Translations under genes and position numbers: made by a program
Source of the DNA: Jaapia argillacea MUCL 33604
Taxonomy: Eukaryota > Basidiomycota > Agaricomycetes > Jaapiales > Jaapiaceae
Direction of reading: 5' to 3'
NCBI GenBank assembly: GCA_000697665.1
Contig: KL197709.1
Coordinates: 361,159-386,205, forward strand
DNA length: 25,047 bases
In this document: positions 10,442 to 21,576 of the stretch, one piece after another
Numbering within the stretch: the first letter of the stretch is position 1
Layout of the letters: each line of letters begins with the position of its first letter
Notes under the pieces: generated by a model
What the model saw: the letters and a program-made list of their open reading frames with translations, nothing else
Told to the model about the DNA's origin: nothing
Databases searched by the model: none

Positions 10442-10782
10442 TTGGGATTGGTAGCCGCTCGACGCCTCGTTCCAATTCAGAAACCAAACTTCACTTCTGG
10501 TTCTCAACGTTCAACGTTCAACCTTGGCCCATCCGACTGGGAAAGCCACGTCATTGAGACAGCCTCCATGGATCGCTCACATATACTTACTTGTACCCAA
10601 GTTCCACTTATGATCACATTGTTCTTGATGCCAATCTCGCCGCACCACACCGCTACTTCGATTTGTTCACCTTACCTCCTTACCTACACCCAGTACCCAC
10701 CATCGATTGGGTGTATTCTTGGGGCACTGATGTGGAGATGCAGTTGCTGGTCCAACATGAAGGTATGAGCCTGAGCTTGTGA
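10442..10782 (+). pseudogene. Partial gene with one frameshift, unknown family
   Basis: One frame reads TFNLGPSDWESHVIETASMD up to about 10590. Another takes over at about 10585 with YLYPSSTYDHIVLDANLAAP, RYFDLFTLPPYLHPVPTIDW and VYSWGTDVEMQLLVQHEG, ending at a TGA at 10780-10782. The two parts read as one protein split by a single frame change near 10585-10595. The second part is rich in aromatic residues and has no low complexity, so it was probably coding. Upstream start and downstream exons are not seen; a gtatgag at the end could be a donor. Family not recognised. Confidence 0.4.
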
Positions 10783-11175
10783 TTCTGGGTCCGCCTTCCT
10801 TCCATCACTCTACTGGGAGCTGCCAGTACTCCCTCGATTCTTCCCTCTCATTTATCTTAAATCCATATATTCTCTTTGCCCCAACTTCCCACTGCGTCCT
10901 CCAATCCGCCTCCTATAACTCTCTGCATCCTCATTTCCGTTCCCAAGTCCACACTTTCTTATGTCTCGGAGTGTATATCTCTCTATTCTTTGTGGTAGTT
11001 GCACATGTTGTTACCTCGCATGGCAGGTACTTAGTAATAGACTACACATGTGAACAGAAGTTTCAACTCGAGCTCAAGTTCTGTTCAAATTGAGGGAAAA
11101 TGCTCATGTGCGCAAATTTGGTGACTGGTGTGTGAAATTTGATTTTTTATACAGATGGAACAGCATACGGTCCAG
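10783..11175. other. Pyrimidine-rich stretch without a supported gene
   Basis: The + strand of 10790-10990 is rich in C and T. It is open in one frame, but the translation is Ser/Leu/Phe-rich without splice logic. It could be a transcript end or intron of the preceding fragment. Confidence 0.4.
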
Positions 11176-11211
11176 CTGATGCAAGTTACCATCCTGCCAA
11201 CCGATGAATGG
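11176..11211 (+). repeat. Diverged copy of the 25-bp minisatellite unit
   Basis: This stretch shares gctgatg, gttaccatcct and ccgatg in the same order and spacing as the array at 4399-4440, about 28 of 36 positions. Several differences are G-to-A. It suggests both sites derive from one dispersed element. Confidence 0.4.
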
Positions 11212-12455
11212 AGAAAGCTGTCCACAGACAGGCAGCTGGTGATTCTACACATCCCACAAGACAATCATACATGCCAATCCAGGCAATCTCATATGTTGCT
11301 AGGGATGTATTCATTAGGCATTGGAGGAAGCCCAGGATAAAGCCAAATCAGTAGTTAAATGTTGCAGTAGCACGAGCCAAGCGACATCAATCACAGGGAA
11401 GGAATCTCTACAATAACAGTCTACAATGAACCTTCTGCAGAACCCTGTGTGTTTACACAACACGACAATTACCCCACATCCAAATGAGCAACGGATGGGC
11501 CGACATTTCTTTGGTATGCAGCCAGACGACATGACCAAGAAAGCCCGATATGGCTCAAGTGCAAAAAAGGTACCTGCCAGGGCAGCTTGGTAAGTTTTGC
11601 ACATAAGGTAGAGAGCACTGAGAGCCAGGAGCAGGATCGGGATTGGCATGTGCTCAGGCACCCCTCTCATCCTAATGACAATTACACCATTGGCATGAAA
11701 TGAGTCCAAAAAACAAACCGATCACGTGTTATGGGTGCAACTTGAAGAGTGCCAGAATTAGGTATTAGGGTTGAGATCGGCATCGGGGTTGATGTTGGTG
11801 TCGGTGTTGATGTTGGTGTCAGTGTTGATGTTGGTGTTGGTGTCAGCGTTGATGTTGGTGTCGGTATCGGCATTAGGATGGATGTTGGTGTCAGTATCGG
11901 CATTGGCATGATTTTCACGATCAGAGAAAGCTTTAGAGGGATAAAGATATGACATTACAGATTTAAGCCAAGTCAGGTTGACATACCTTACTGAGGCAAT
12001 GCCAAATATGAAATATGAATACCATTATAGTGGAGGTGCGATCACTCCAATTCAATGAACACAGAACCAGAGAGGTGGGAACGGCATGGACTTGATTTTG
12101 TCACACCAGACAAGGTTGGGGTGAATCATCGTGTCTGGAGAAGACATTGGAATCAGAGTAGAACACTGTTTTCGGTGTAGCAAATGGTGGTCGGGGTAAG
12201 ACACCGGATGTGGAGTAAGACATCAGGGTAGTATCAACACTCTGGGTGGGCTGATGGCATGACATGGTTCATATTGCATAAAGAGTCATGGGGTACATAA
12301 GATGCTCATACAAAGAAAATGAAGGTCCATAGTACTAACTAGACTAAGGCATGAACTAGAAAAATTGTAACTGATGGCATACAAATAGTTATGGTTGTAT
12401 GAGAAGGGGGGGAGGGGACAAATAACATACGGGACAGAAATTCAATGTTGCCAGA
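11212..12455. other. No confident gene; one minus-strand open frame
   Basis: The minus-strand frame 11709-11314 (131 codons) reads a Leu/Ala-rich, Cys-rich peptide with no recognisable domain and no splice context, so I do not call it a gene. An 18-bp minisatellite lies at 11788-11910. The rest, 11950-12455, shows no readable protein apart from the 3' side of the next gene. Confidence 0.5.
11788..11910 (+). repeat. 18-bp minisatellite
   Basis: Units of gttgatgttggtgtcggt start at 11788 and 11806. A 24-base variant starts at 11824 and another 18-mer at 11848, with decayed units to about 11910. Each unit is a multiple of six bases, so all frames stay open. The minus strand reads an Asp/Thr/Asn repeat (DTNINTDTNINTD). 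Confidence 0.8.
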
Positions 12456-15450
12456 TCAGGCATCTGCATCATTGTCAACATCCATCTGGGTAGGGAGAAC
12501 CGTTTCCTTGAGGGCTTGAAGGTGAAGGGTGAGAGGCTGACTGACAGACATAACCATGGAATTGACGGCGTCGGTGAGCATCTTGCCAAACTGAGCTTTG
12601 AGAGCCACCTGGTCTCGACAGATGCCGTCTGTTACCTTCTGCTGAGCCCGAAGTTCTGTTCTCAATTGGCGAACTTCCTATGTACACCAAAACCATTTCA
12701 GTGGGAAGGTCACTGACTGGTCAAATGGCTTACTTACTGTACTCAATGCCTCGATAGTTGTCTCTGGCGCAAGGGGTATGGTTGCAGGTGGAGGGGTGGG
12801 AGCTGGAGATGGGACAGGGGAGTGTGGAATCGTATCGACATTAATGGGCTTGGGGATGCACGGGTAAGTTCGTGTTACACAAAGACAACGAGTGGAAACT
12901 AGAACTGATACATTAGATGTATCAAAAATGGATCTAGAGACTTTACTCACCATTTGGGATTACCTTCCTGGGGACAGTACGAGGGTTCGCTGGAAAACTA
13001 TCAGTTGGTAGCAGCACGAGGTTAGGTAATAGTGACTTACACTGAGCAGCTCCTTGCACACTTGCCTCTGCCACAGGATCTGTCTCAGCAATTCGCACAG
13101 CTGAGATGATTGGGTGAGTAGAGAAGGGTGCTTGGGACAGGGATGCTCTTACCTTTGTCAGCCTTCCCTTTCCCAGCGCTTGACAACCTGGTAGCACGGG
13201 GGGCAGCAGAAGTAGCTGAAGGAAAGACAGATGGAAAATATGACATATGAATAACTTGTTGACAACTTACATGATCGGCAGGGTTGACGACGAACATTGG
13301 TTGGGGTGGCTTCGGGATTGGCACTCAGAGTCATGGGAGGGGCTGAAAATACAAGTCAGCCAGTCACTTTAATAATAATCTGGAGTAGAAAGGACTTACA
13401 TGTTTCCATAGCATCTCCTTCGTCTTCGGAAAGGATAACTCCCTGATGCTTCTGTCTCTTTGCTGTACCACCACTGCTGACAGCAGCATCCTCCTTCAAT
13501 GGCCCACCAGCTTCACCTGGGAGGTATACCTTACCAGCAGGATTGACGTATAGAGGGTTGCTCAGACCTCTAGGGCGAGAATTCGGGTAGCCAGTAAACT
13601 TGCACTTCTGTCATTTTTGCTGACACCAGAGGCAGGCAGGGAGTTTGGGAGGTTTCTGGTTATGTTTTGCGGAATTACCACACTGGCGTGGGGGTGGCTT
13701 CTCCTCATCATTGGTGGACTTGTTCATCACACATCGCAGGTTGTATTTGCGACATGTGTTGCAACATTGAGAATAAACCTATGAGGTTAGGCGTGTCAAT
13801 ACAATACAGTGTTGATGACAATGTCATAACACTCACCTTCTCATACAATGCCGATTTGGTGGCGAGACAGGTGGTTGAATCATTGTACACATGTGTGGGG
13901 GGTAAGATACCCTCCAGACCCATGGCATATGAGTGTGAATGCTTTCAACCCTTAGAGGTCGATCCCTTTCCCTCCTCCATCCCCTCCTCTTCCTCCTCCT
14001 CTTTCTTGTCATTCTCGTCATTGTCCTCTGCAGTGTCTGAGTCAACCTGAGATCCTGCTTCGTCATCACCAACCACCTCTCCTTCAACTGGCTCGTCTCC
14101 AACCACCTCTTCCACCTCTTCTCCAACCACCTCCTCGCCAACCACCGGATCTCCTCTATGGCTGTCTCCATCATCATCGTTGTCTCCCTCGCCAGCTTGA
14201 GAGGCACTCTCATCAAGCTGGTCCTCTTCTTCCATACCCAGCGGACTTGGCTGGTGGGCCTTATGCTTGTCCTTCTTAGAGGAGGAGATGGATGCGTCGT
14301 TGGATGGTTTGGGGGCGGCAGAAGAGGAATGATGAGTGGGATTGATGGGATTCACTGGATTGTGCCGACGTGGTGGACCAACCCTGCTGATGGGGATGTC
14401 ATCATGATGAGGGGGTGGCTTTGGACCATGGAATCGTTGGCCATCATGGTGGTACACTGGAGGGGCTATCCTGGGTACTGGCGCATATGCAGGAGGAATG
14501 GTGGCAACTATCTTGGGTTGAATGGGAGGCTGGGCAGTAGGCTTCATGCTTGTCGATGGAGCTGGGACAGTTGCCGATGGAACAGGTGGAGGGAGCGTGA
14601 TGTGGTCCGGGACAGCATCGACTGGGGGAGATGATACAGAAGGAATGGCAGCAACTGACTGAGGTTGAATGGGAAGTTGGGGAGTAGTCATGCTCGTTGA
14701 CACTTCTGGGACAATGGTTGAAGGAATGGGTGGAGGGAGCATGGTGGGCTCTGGGATGACATCAACCTGGTGGGATGTCATAGGGATTGTAGGACTGGGC
14801 GTTGGGACAGTACTGTCAACTGGAAGTGTCAGTACAGGAGTGTCAGGTGTTCTGGAAGCTATGGTATATGTGTCTTCATCAGTCAAATCATCAACACAGA
14901 GACAGAAATCTGAACTTACTGGACGGAGCAGAGCTCTCAATGGAGTTGGAGGCTTCCACACAGGGTGAACAAACGTGATCTGAAAAGTACAGTCAGACGA
15001 TGAACACAGTGAGAAACAATAAAATTCACTTACTGGGCTCCCACCATCGATTGTCCCCGATTTTGCCCCTGTATGAATCTGGGATGGGTTTCAGACTGTG
15101 CTTACTTGTCCAGCGGCTCGTTGATGCTCGTGCATCCTGTGCAGACACCTGACACAAGTCGGGAGTCTCACGAGCTAGCTCCGCCTGCAGAGAAAGGAGG
15201 ATGGAAGGGATCGTCGGTTAATCCTTTTCAGCTTGCGGAATTGCTCAGCAGCAGCCACCCACAGCTCCTGTCAAACGGTCAAGGAAATATTGAGAGAAAA
15301 TATGGAGGATCTCACCTGCTCCTGTTTGAAAAGATCAATCCAGTCCAGAGGCGGGACAGACCTGTCGCCAAGGGCTTGGAGAGCAGCCTCAACCCTCACT
15401 GCAGTGACAATGATTGAGTATTGTATTGCGCGATGAGGATCAGAAGACAT
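12456..15450 (-). pseudogene. Zn2Cys6-like cluster protein gene, two TGA stops (~800 codons)
   Basis: Exons: 15450-15316, one from 15267, 15184-15106, 15068-15034, 14979-13837, 13778-13400, 13342-13271, 13215-13153, 13100-13041, 12989-12951, 12898-12738 and 12677-12456. Apart from the second exon they sum to 2388 nt (796 codons). Start reads MSSDPHRAIQYSIIVTAVRV. A Pro/Thr-rich region with two ~48-residue repeats follows (one begins VDVIPEPTMLPPP, the other VDAVPDHITLPPP), then a very acidic stretch, then CNTCRKYNLRC and, about 32 residues on, CLWCQQK-stop-QKC: two C-x2-C-x6-C halves as in fungal Zn2Cys6 domains, but with a long linker. The C-terminus (EVRQLRTELRAQQKVTDGIC) looks coiled-coil. 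Stops are TGA at 13945 and 13611, both where CGA fits; the second sits inside the cluster. The intron ending at 15185 lacks a good donor. DNA binding is inferred. Confidence 0.7.
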
Positions 15451-15725
15451 AGTGAGCAGTATCAGATGTTAGATATGAGTTGGGATTGGATAGCAAGAGG
15501 TAATCAGTGACAAGGAGGAATCGGCTCAGAGAGGCACAATTTATAGATACACTGTGCAGACTTCACTGAAAATTGAAATGTGATGGTCGGTAATGGTAAC
15601 AATGTGTGGACACAGTGAGAAACCTAAAGATGGGTAATACTTCACAGGGATACACGGCCAATGCCGCAAGGCATAAGCACAGATCACTCCTCCCATTACC
15701 TCACCGCTGTAAATCTGAGAAGACC
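15451..15725. promoter_or_regulatory. Divergent intergenic region
   Basis: 275 bp separate the start codons of two divergent genes (15450 minus, 15726 plus), so this should hold both promoters. No clear TATA box or known fungal motif stands out. The call rests only on position. Confidence 0.4.
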
Positions 15726-16782
15726 ATGAGCAATAGTGGTGAGTTGGACCATTCTTGCCAACTATGGGTGTGCTCAATGCAGGTATAGGAGGAAGTGCGG
15801 AACACATGAATGTCGACAAAGGTAAGTATCACCCGTTCCCTCCTTATCAGGTACCTAATTTCTAGAACCTGTAGGCACCTTTGATGCCTATGCAGATATG
15901 GCTCAGTCACATCCAAGTTCTCAAAACCTTGCTTACAGTGCCTACGCTGTTCCAAGCTCTCAAAGCTCCTCCTATGACGCATATGCAGACCTAGTTCCGT
16001 CACCAGAACCTGCATTCGATGCATATGAAGAGGCTGAAAATGGTGATGAAGTTCAATCAACTCAGCTGCCTCCTGCTCCCAAACCAACAACATCACACAG
16101 CAAAGAAATACAACCTCCCCTGGGACCGTCCCATGATGGTCAAATCCCTCCTGCTCATCCCAGTCCAACAGCAGGAGGCTTCTCCTTGTTTGGACCACCA
16201 TCCAACAATTCACCACTTTTACCATTGCCAGTTGGGGGAATCTTCAACAGTCCTCCATTCATCCCTGAGACCTGGGTGAATGATCGTATGGGAGACTGTG
16301 AGTTTCGATTCTTCTCTCTTTCCGTCATGTCACTGACATCAAGCTAATTCAGTTTTCACATTCCAAGGGTTAGATGCCGGCATGAGTCCCATTGAGTGCC
16401 AGAATCAGCTTCATGTGAGTGCTCTCAATGTTTTATTACACCCCCATAAACTGACACCATTTTGATCAAGGGAAACACTGCCTCTAGCTCGTTCACCATG
16501 GGTGCCAACGGTCCGGCAGGTGCCTGGGCAGGATCGTTCCACCCCAACATCTTCCGGGGTATGACATCAACCCAAAGTCACCAAGCTGCTGTTGCAAACC
16601 ATGTCTTGCACCACCAGATGGCCATTCAGAATGAGTTTGTTGCCGCCCTAGCCCAACAGCTACAAGAGGCCAACTTCCTTGCTCAATGCCTTGATACTGG
16701 ACTGACATCCATGGAACTGATTAGGGCGGCTCTTCTAGCTGCGGAGGAGCGTGACTCAGGGCTACCGACAGAGGGTTCATAG
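15726..16782 (+). CDS. Hypothetical protein with repeated DAYA motifs, intact
   Basis: Exons 15726-15738, 15783-15821, 15875-16297, 16353-16414 and 16471-16782, with introns of 44, 53, 55 and 56 nt, total 849 nt (282 residues). The N-terminal part has four related short motifs: FDAYADM, YSAYAVP, YDAYADL and FDAYEEA. A Pro/Ser-rich region follows (GGFSLFGPPSNNSPLLPLP), then a Gly/Ala stretch, then an amphipathic helix-like C-terminus (HQMAIQNEFVAALAQQLQEA, MELIRAALLAAEE). No premature stop is found, although both neighbours are broken. It is divergent from the Zn2Cys6-like gene and its end faces the end of the next gene 183 bp away. The tiny first exon is the weakest part of the model; translation could start at a later ATG (15809). 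Function not recognised. Confidence 0.7.
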
Positions 16783-16965
16783 TGGGGTATAGTTCCATAC
16801 AATGTCATGTATAATGTACCTACCCTTCCCCAACCAACCAAAGTCATTGTCGCCTTTGTCTCAACCTCTCCACTCTGCAGTGGAAGAATCTCTCCTTTTC
16901 AGATGAAATGACCACGTGACTGAGATGGAAAGGATATACAAGATGGTATCCAAGGTATAGTATTG

Positions 16966-19900
16966 TCATCCTGATCTTGATTTACCTACCTTCACTGAGA
17001 GCTTAACCAGTGAAGTTTGGCTTCTGGTCACAGGCAGATGTTGCACTCTGGCACCCCTTGCACGGCGTGTAGGCGTAGGGACAGTTGCCTGCTTGCGAAG
17101 TTTGGCATGTCTTGGAGGTCCTTGAACTAAGAATTGTTTCAGCAATGCACATGTCAAGAATAGAGTGTCCTTGTTACCCGTCACTGGAACGTCATAATTT
17201 GAGCGTCGACATTTTGATCAATGGCCTGTGATTGAGTCAGTGGGATGTGACACTCTGAGGAAAAACATTACGAACCATCTGAGTTGGGAACAGAGTCAGA
17301 GTTGGGATAAGACATGGGATCGGGATCGGCGTTGGCATTGGTGTCCATCCCAATATCTGCACGCCTTCTCTTTTGTGCAGTACCCCATGTGAGGGTGGTG
17401 CTCCATCCAATGGAAGCTATAACCTTCTATTAATTGATGATGGCAATGAAACCACTCCAACACATACTATTTGACGTCCCATTATGGGGTGTCTTCGGGA
17501 TTTCACTTGCATCACCAAATTGTGTAAGGTACTGATTCCTTCGTTTCGTTTGCATATCTCTGTGAAGGTCTTTCTTTGATTGCCTTACGGCATCGTCTTG
17601 CATCTTTCGAATGGTATTGAGTAGAGGGGCACCCTCTTCCCCAGGAAATGTCATCCTTCTGTCATTGCTATGAAAAGGTGACTCACCGTTCTCGGGATCG
17701 CTTTCCTCGATATCTGTCCCACCAGTTGCCCTCTACGCAGACACTGTGGGTGGTAAGAAAAGAATCAGTGAAACAGAAAACTGAATCGCACCCATTAAAC
17801 TGATTGATGGGGTTCATGATGACTTGTTTCCTTTTGTAAGGGCAGGCTGTTTTGCCTGGGATAAAGAAGTAATGGGATGATCATCTACACACCGTCTGGT
17901 GATAAGAAAAGGGTTCCATGATGGGATAACAACCCACTGTCGCTTGTCCCTTCATCTCAGGATGAAATGCTTGGAACCACAGACTGTTTTCTCCTCAATG
18001 ATCCAGCGATGAGATGATTATCTACAACCAACATTGATATACAACTCGTTCAATCACCCCATGCTGACTCACCTTCACTGCCTTTGGTCATTGGTAATGG
18101 TGGTTTCAGTGAGCGAATTCCACTCTGTCTCAACTTGGAGCGGTGAGAGACAATTTCTGGATCTACAATTGAGGTTATGATAGGTTCATTGAACTTCTGA
18201 TGGTCGAATCACCTGCAGCTGCATCACCCACAGGATATGATCCCAATCCCAACCCCGATCCTCCTCCCGATCTCTCGTTTCTAACTTGGGACCCTATTGC
18301 CATTGGCTTCCGAGCTTTGGAAGCAATTGTCGACCCAATGCCTGTGACTCAAGTGAATACCTCAGGAGTTATGGATCGGTTCCATCCCATGTCCCATGGT
18401 GTATCTTGACCGTCGTCTATGGCTGTATCAGTAAAAACACTCACATGTGGATCTAAACTGACCCTCGCTCTCACTCTGAATGTATACCTTTTTCTTGACA
18501 GTCTGGACACAGACAGGCGACCAATCTTCCCAGCTTGTCAGAAATCAGAGAGGGTCTAGTTTCAATGACACTTACCTGTGTCATTCCCAGTGCCATGAGA
18601 ACCAGCTCGCTTCCTAGGGTGTCGACTCCTGACCAACATCTGCTTTTTTGAGATGTGACAGCGATTTGAAGGGCCGGGTACATTCTCATTGGAGTCAAGC
18701 CTTCCACTGGAGACTGGGCTTGTGGCAGGTCCGTTCGCCGGTCCTCATAATTGGTGAAATGATTCTCCATATACAATTGCATAAGCATACCTTTGGCCTT
18801 CCCCTTCCCCATTCCGGTTGTGACTTGGGGATGAGATTGATGTTGAGGACCATCCTCCTTGTCGGATGCATTGGTACGTCTCGCTTCTGGCTTACCCATG
18901 AATAATTGCATTTCCATTCCAAAGGAGGGCACATACCTTCCTCATTGGATGATCCATCAGACACTGATGCATCATCCTGATCCTGAACCTTGCCTCAGGA
19001 TGTGCGTCCCTTCCCCATGCTACTCAATTGATTCTTTCCCCCTGTCTTCTTTCTTTCTCGACCTGAAGAGTTGCTCAATCTCAGCAAATTCATACACTGA
19101 AAGGAATGGATGCTTCACCTTTTCTCGCTGTTTTCTTCCCCTTATTGGTCCCTCTCTTCTGCTTTCCTTCATGACCAAACCTCCTCTCAATCTTGAAATC
19201 AAAGTCGTCCTCTGGACCGTCCTGGATTCTTCGAAGCAACTGTTGCATGTTAGCTACATGCAAGTGAGATGGATCACATAGTATGCCACTGTTGGGCAGG
19301 AAATGCTTATCGATGTATGCTTTGGGGTTCTTAGATACAAGAGACCAAGGGACTTTGTCACCCTCCACTCCAGTCGCCATAGCTACCCAGGGCAATATTA
19401 GTTGAGAATCTGGAAAGGAGGTACGCCATCCTCACCATATACTGCATTCAAATAGTCTCGCATCACAACTGCCAACCTTCCCTGACTTGTAGGCAACTTC
19501 ATATTGGAGCTGTAAATCCTTGGGGCATTTCTTATTCCTCCCTTCAGCACCAGCCGGAATTAAATTGAGGTTACTGTCTTCCAGAATCGACGTCAGTGGG
19601 TTAGCAATGAGGACTGGAATAGCTTACTGATGGTGATATTACAATAGTCACAGAACAGTTTACAATTTTCGCTGAGGAACTTCGGGAACATCTTGCTGAA
19701 CGGTATATTGCTGTCGGTCTTGGTACTGGGCTCCATTAGTATATCTTGCAACTGTTAGCTGATGGTATTATTGGCACGTACACAAACACTTCCACATTCC
19801 CTTCCGGAGTTCTATATCCATACAAAATCAGGACCTCCATGCCCAACTTGTGTTGGCAACAGTTGTCAAAAGTGGTCATGATCTTTCATGACTTCTTGGC

Positions 19901-20603
19901 AGCAGTTCTACATGGAGTTAGTGACGGTTGATCACGATGATGTATAACACTCAGCTTACTTAGATTTCACAATGGGCAGTGCTCCAAGTTCATTCCATTT
20001 TTGAGCTTTGGCAGAATATACCTTGTGCTCCATGTTGGATAGCTTGTTCATTATAGCACTGACAACAGTCTGGTAGTGCTTGAATGACTCGGGGGAGTTG
20101 CGCTTCACACCGGGACCAACAATCTTTGTGATGTGATCCTGAATCTCCCCCCGACACTCATATTCCACAACCATTTTCAGGCTCCATTCCCTGAGAAATG
20201 TGCCCATAATCTCCTCTATGCTAGCAGGGCATTCCTGGAAAATGTAACCATGAACAGCCTATCCAGCGTCAGAGATTCTGGTGTTGAGGACATAAAGGTT
20301 TGAGATGGCTCACCCAAATGACATCATCTCGTTCATCTTCAGTCAGCTCAGCGAGACCATTGAGGGTTGCCGTCAGTTCCTCCATGGCATCAGCAAGTAT
20401 TGACACCTTCTTGTGTTTCTCTGCAACTTTGTACATGTCAATGTGTAAAGTTGGATGACACCAACATCATCCTCCGTCAGAATATAATCTGTATGGTGGA
20501 CATTGTGTCGAGGCTTTTGAGACTGTTTTTTCCTTGGTATACCAGGCGATTGAACCGAAGGGCCAGTAGTTAGAGGGAGTGACAGAGTATGCGAGAGAGA
20601 AAC
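16966..20603 (-). pseudogene. Long decayed multi-exon gene, unknown product
   Basis: At least fifteen exons can be traced. The 5' part reads RKKQSQKPRHNVHHTDYILT, then, after a one-base frame change near 20425, EKHKKVSILADAMEELTATL and FLREWSLKMVVEYECRGEIQ. The middle reads KLPTSQGRLAVVMRDYLNAV and VPWSLVSKNPKAYIDKHFLP; the 3' part is basic and Ser-rich (RRRADIGMDTNANADPDPMS), ending at 16966. Introns include 20259-20313, 19908-19959, 19574-19627, 19383-19435, 19063-19118, 18887-18936, 18744-18790 and 18534-18575. In-frame stops: TGA at 19886, 18995, 18362 and 17957, TAA at 19560, and probable TAG elsewhere. No ATG is found for the first exon, which opens after a TAA at 20604. The 18230-18530 and 17640-17760 parts are uncertain. 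It resembles long uncharacterised Agaricomycete proteins, but I cannot give a function. Confidence 0.55.
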
Positions 20604-21299
20604 TTATGCAATTTGTTGGGGGAAGAACAAGCATTGCTAAGCAAGGTAGGAGTGCTGAGGACTTGCATCACATGTTTCAACTTGCAATGCCCTTGAGGAA
20701 AAGGTTGTGCAATTGTGTGGAAAACCGCTTTGACACAAATTGTTAACAATCATATATGATGGAAGGCAGAGTAGAGAAAAGGGCAATGGGGATAGTGCAT
20801 AGTATTGAATCAATTGTTGAGGAAGATAGATACTAATCTGCAATTTCCATGGGGTGATTGTTCTAGGGGATGGGCATTGATACATTATGCCCTACACAGG
20901 CACACAGGTGAACAATATTCATATAGAACGTAACTATGTGGATCCCCAGCTGAGGAGCATTGTGGAGGGAGCACCATGGGCACATATGAACATGGTGTTG
21001 GTGGTAGGATGAGGAAGGCAGCGTTCAGGAGATCACACATGAAATGGTGGACGTAGATTCGTGTTTTGAATGTATACCCACTCCTAAGTGCTTTTCATTG
21101 TGAATTCTGCTGGCAAGATGTCAGTTCTATCACATTTCATCCTCATTGTCTCTCAGACATGTGCTTGTAGACATACAAACCCATAATTTACGAGTGCAAT
21201 GCTGACTTCACACAGCAGCCTGTGTTGTAATAAAATTGCAATTATCCCAGCAAATAACAAGGAGGTGTTTGCAACTACCCCCAGCAAATGTATTGCAAT
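20604..21299. other. Gene-free spacer
   Basis: No supported gene. The minus frame 20885-20637 is open but reads without domain or splice context. The segment just left of the Harbinger end (21225-21299) has repeated attgcaat and tttgcaact motifs that resemble the element's terminal repeat. Confidence 0.5.
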
Positions 21300-21319
21300 A
21301 GAGTGTATTTGCAACCGAT
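21300..21319 (+). repeat. Left terminal inverted repeat
   Basis: 20 bases pairing with 24477-24496 (18/20). Preceded by AAT. The two mismatches fit decay of CG in either copy, implying identical ends at insertion. Confidence 0.6.
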
Positions 21320-21576
21320 ATTTTCTTCACTATGCCACAGGTCCCATTTCACCAAGACTCCCTGGTGGACCGTTGTGAGACCTTCTGAGTGTTGCAAGTT
21401 TCCACAACCATATCTGACTCTGCAACTTCTGCAACATGTGAGGTCACCATTTGGCTCTGACCCCACCATGTATTGGGGCAGGGCTTCCATCATTTCCTAC
21501 CCATCCATTTAAAACATGACACACGATGGGTCTGGCGCTGTTGCACACCCTACATTTTCTATCAGTCTTGCACAAC

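Noticed and set aside
11314-11709. 131-codon minus-strand frame as a protein gene
   Set aside because: There is no recognisable motif, no exon context and no conserved-looking block. Length alone is not enough here.
14881-14920. Intron starting gtaagttcag inside the large exon of the 12.4-15.4 kb gene
   Set aside because: Removing it to the nearest good acceptor (61 nt) breaks the frame, while reading through gives sensible protein in phase.
14158-14968. Long + strand frames opposite the Zn2Cys6-like gene
   Set aside because: They are shadows of the Pro/Thr-rich and acidic exon on the minus strand; the Gly/Trp/Val-rich text mirrors its repeats.
21267-21283. Left end of the Harbinger element at the earlier tttgcaact motif
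   Set aside because: It matches the right end less well (about 13 of 16) and has no matching 3-bp flank, unlike 21300-21319.
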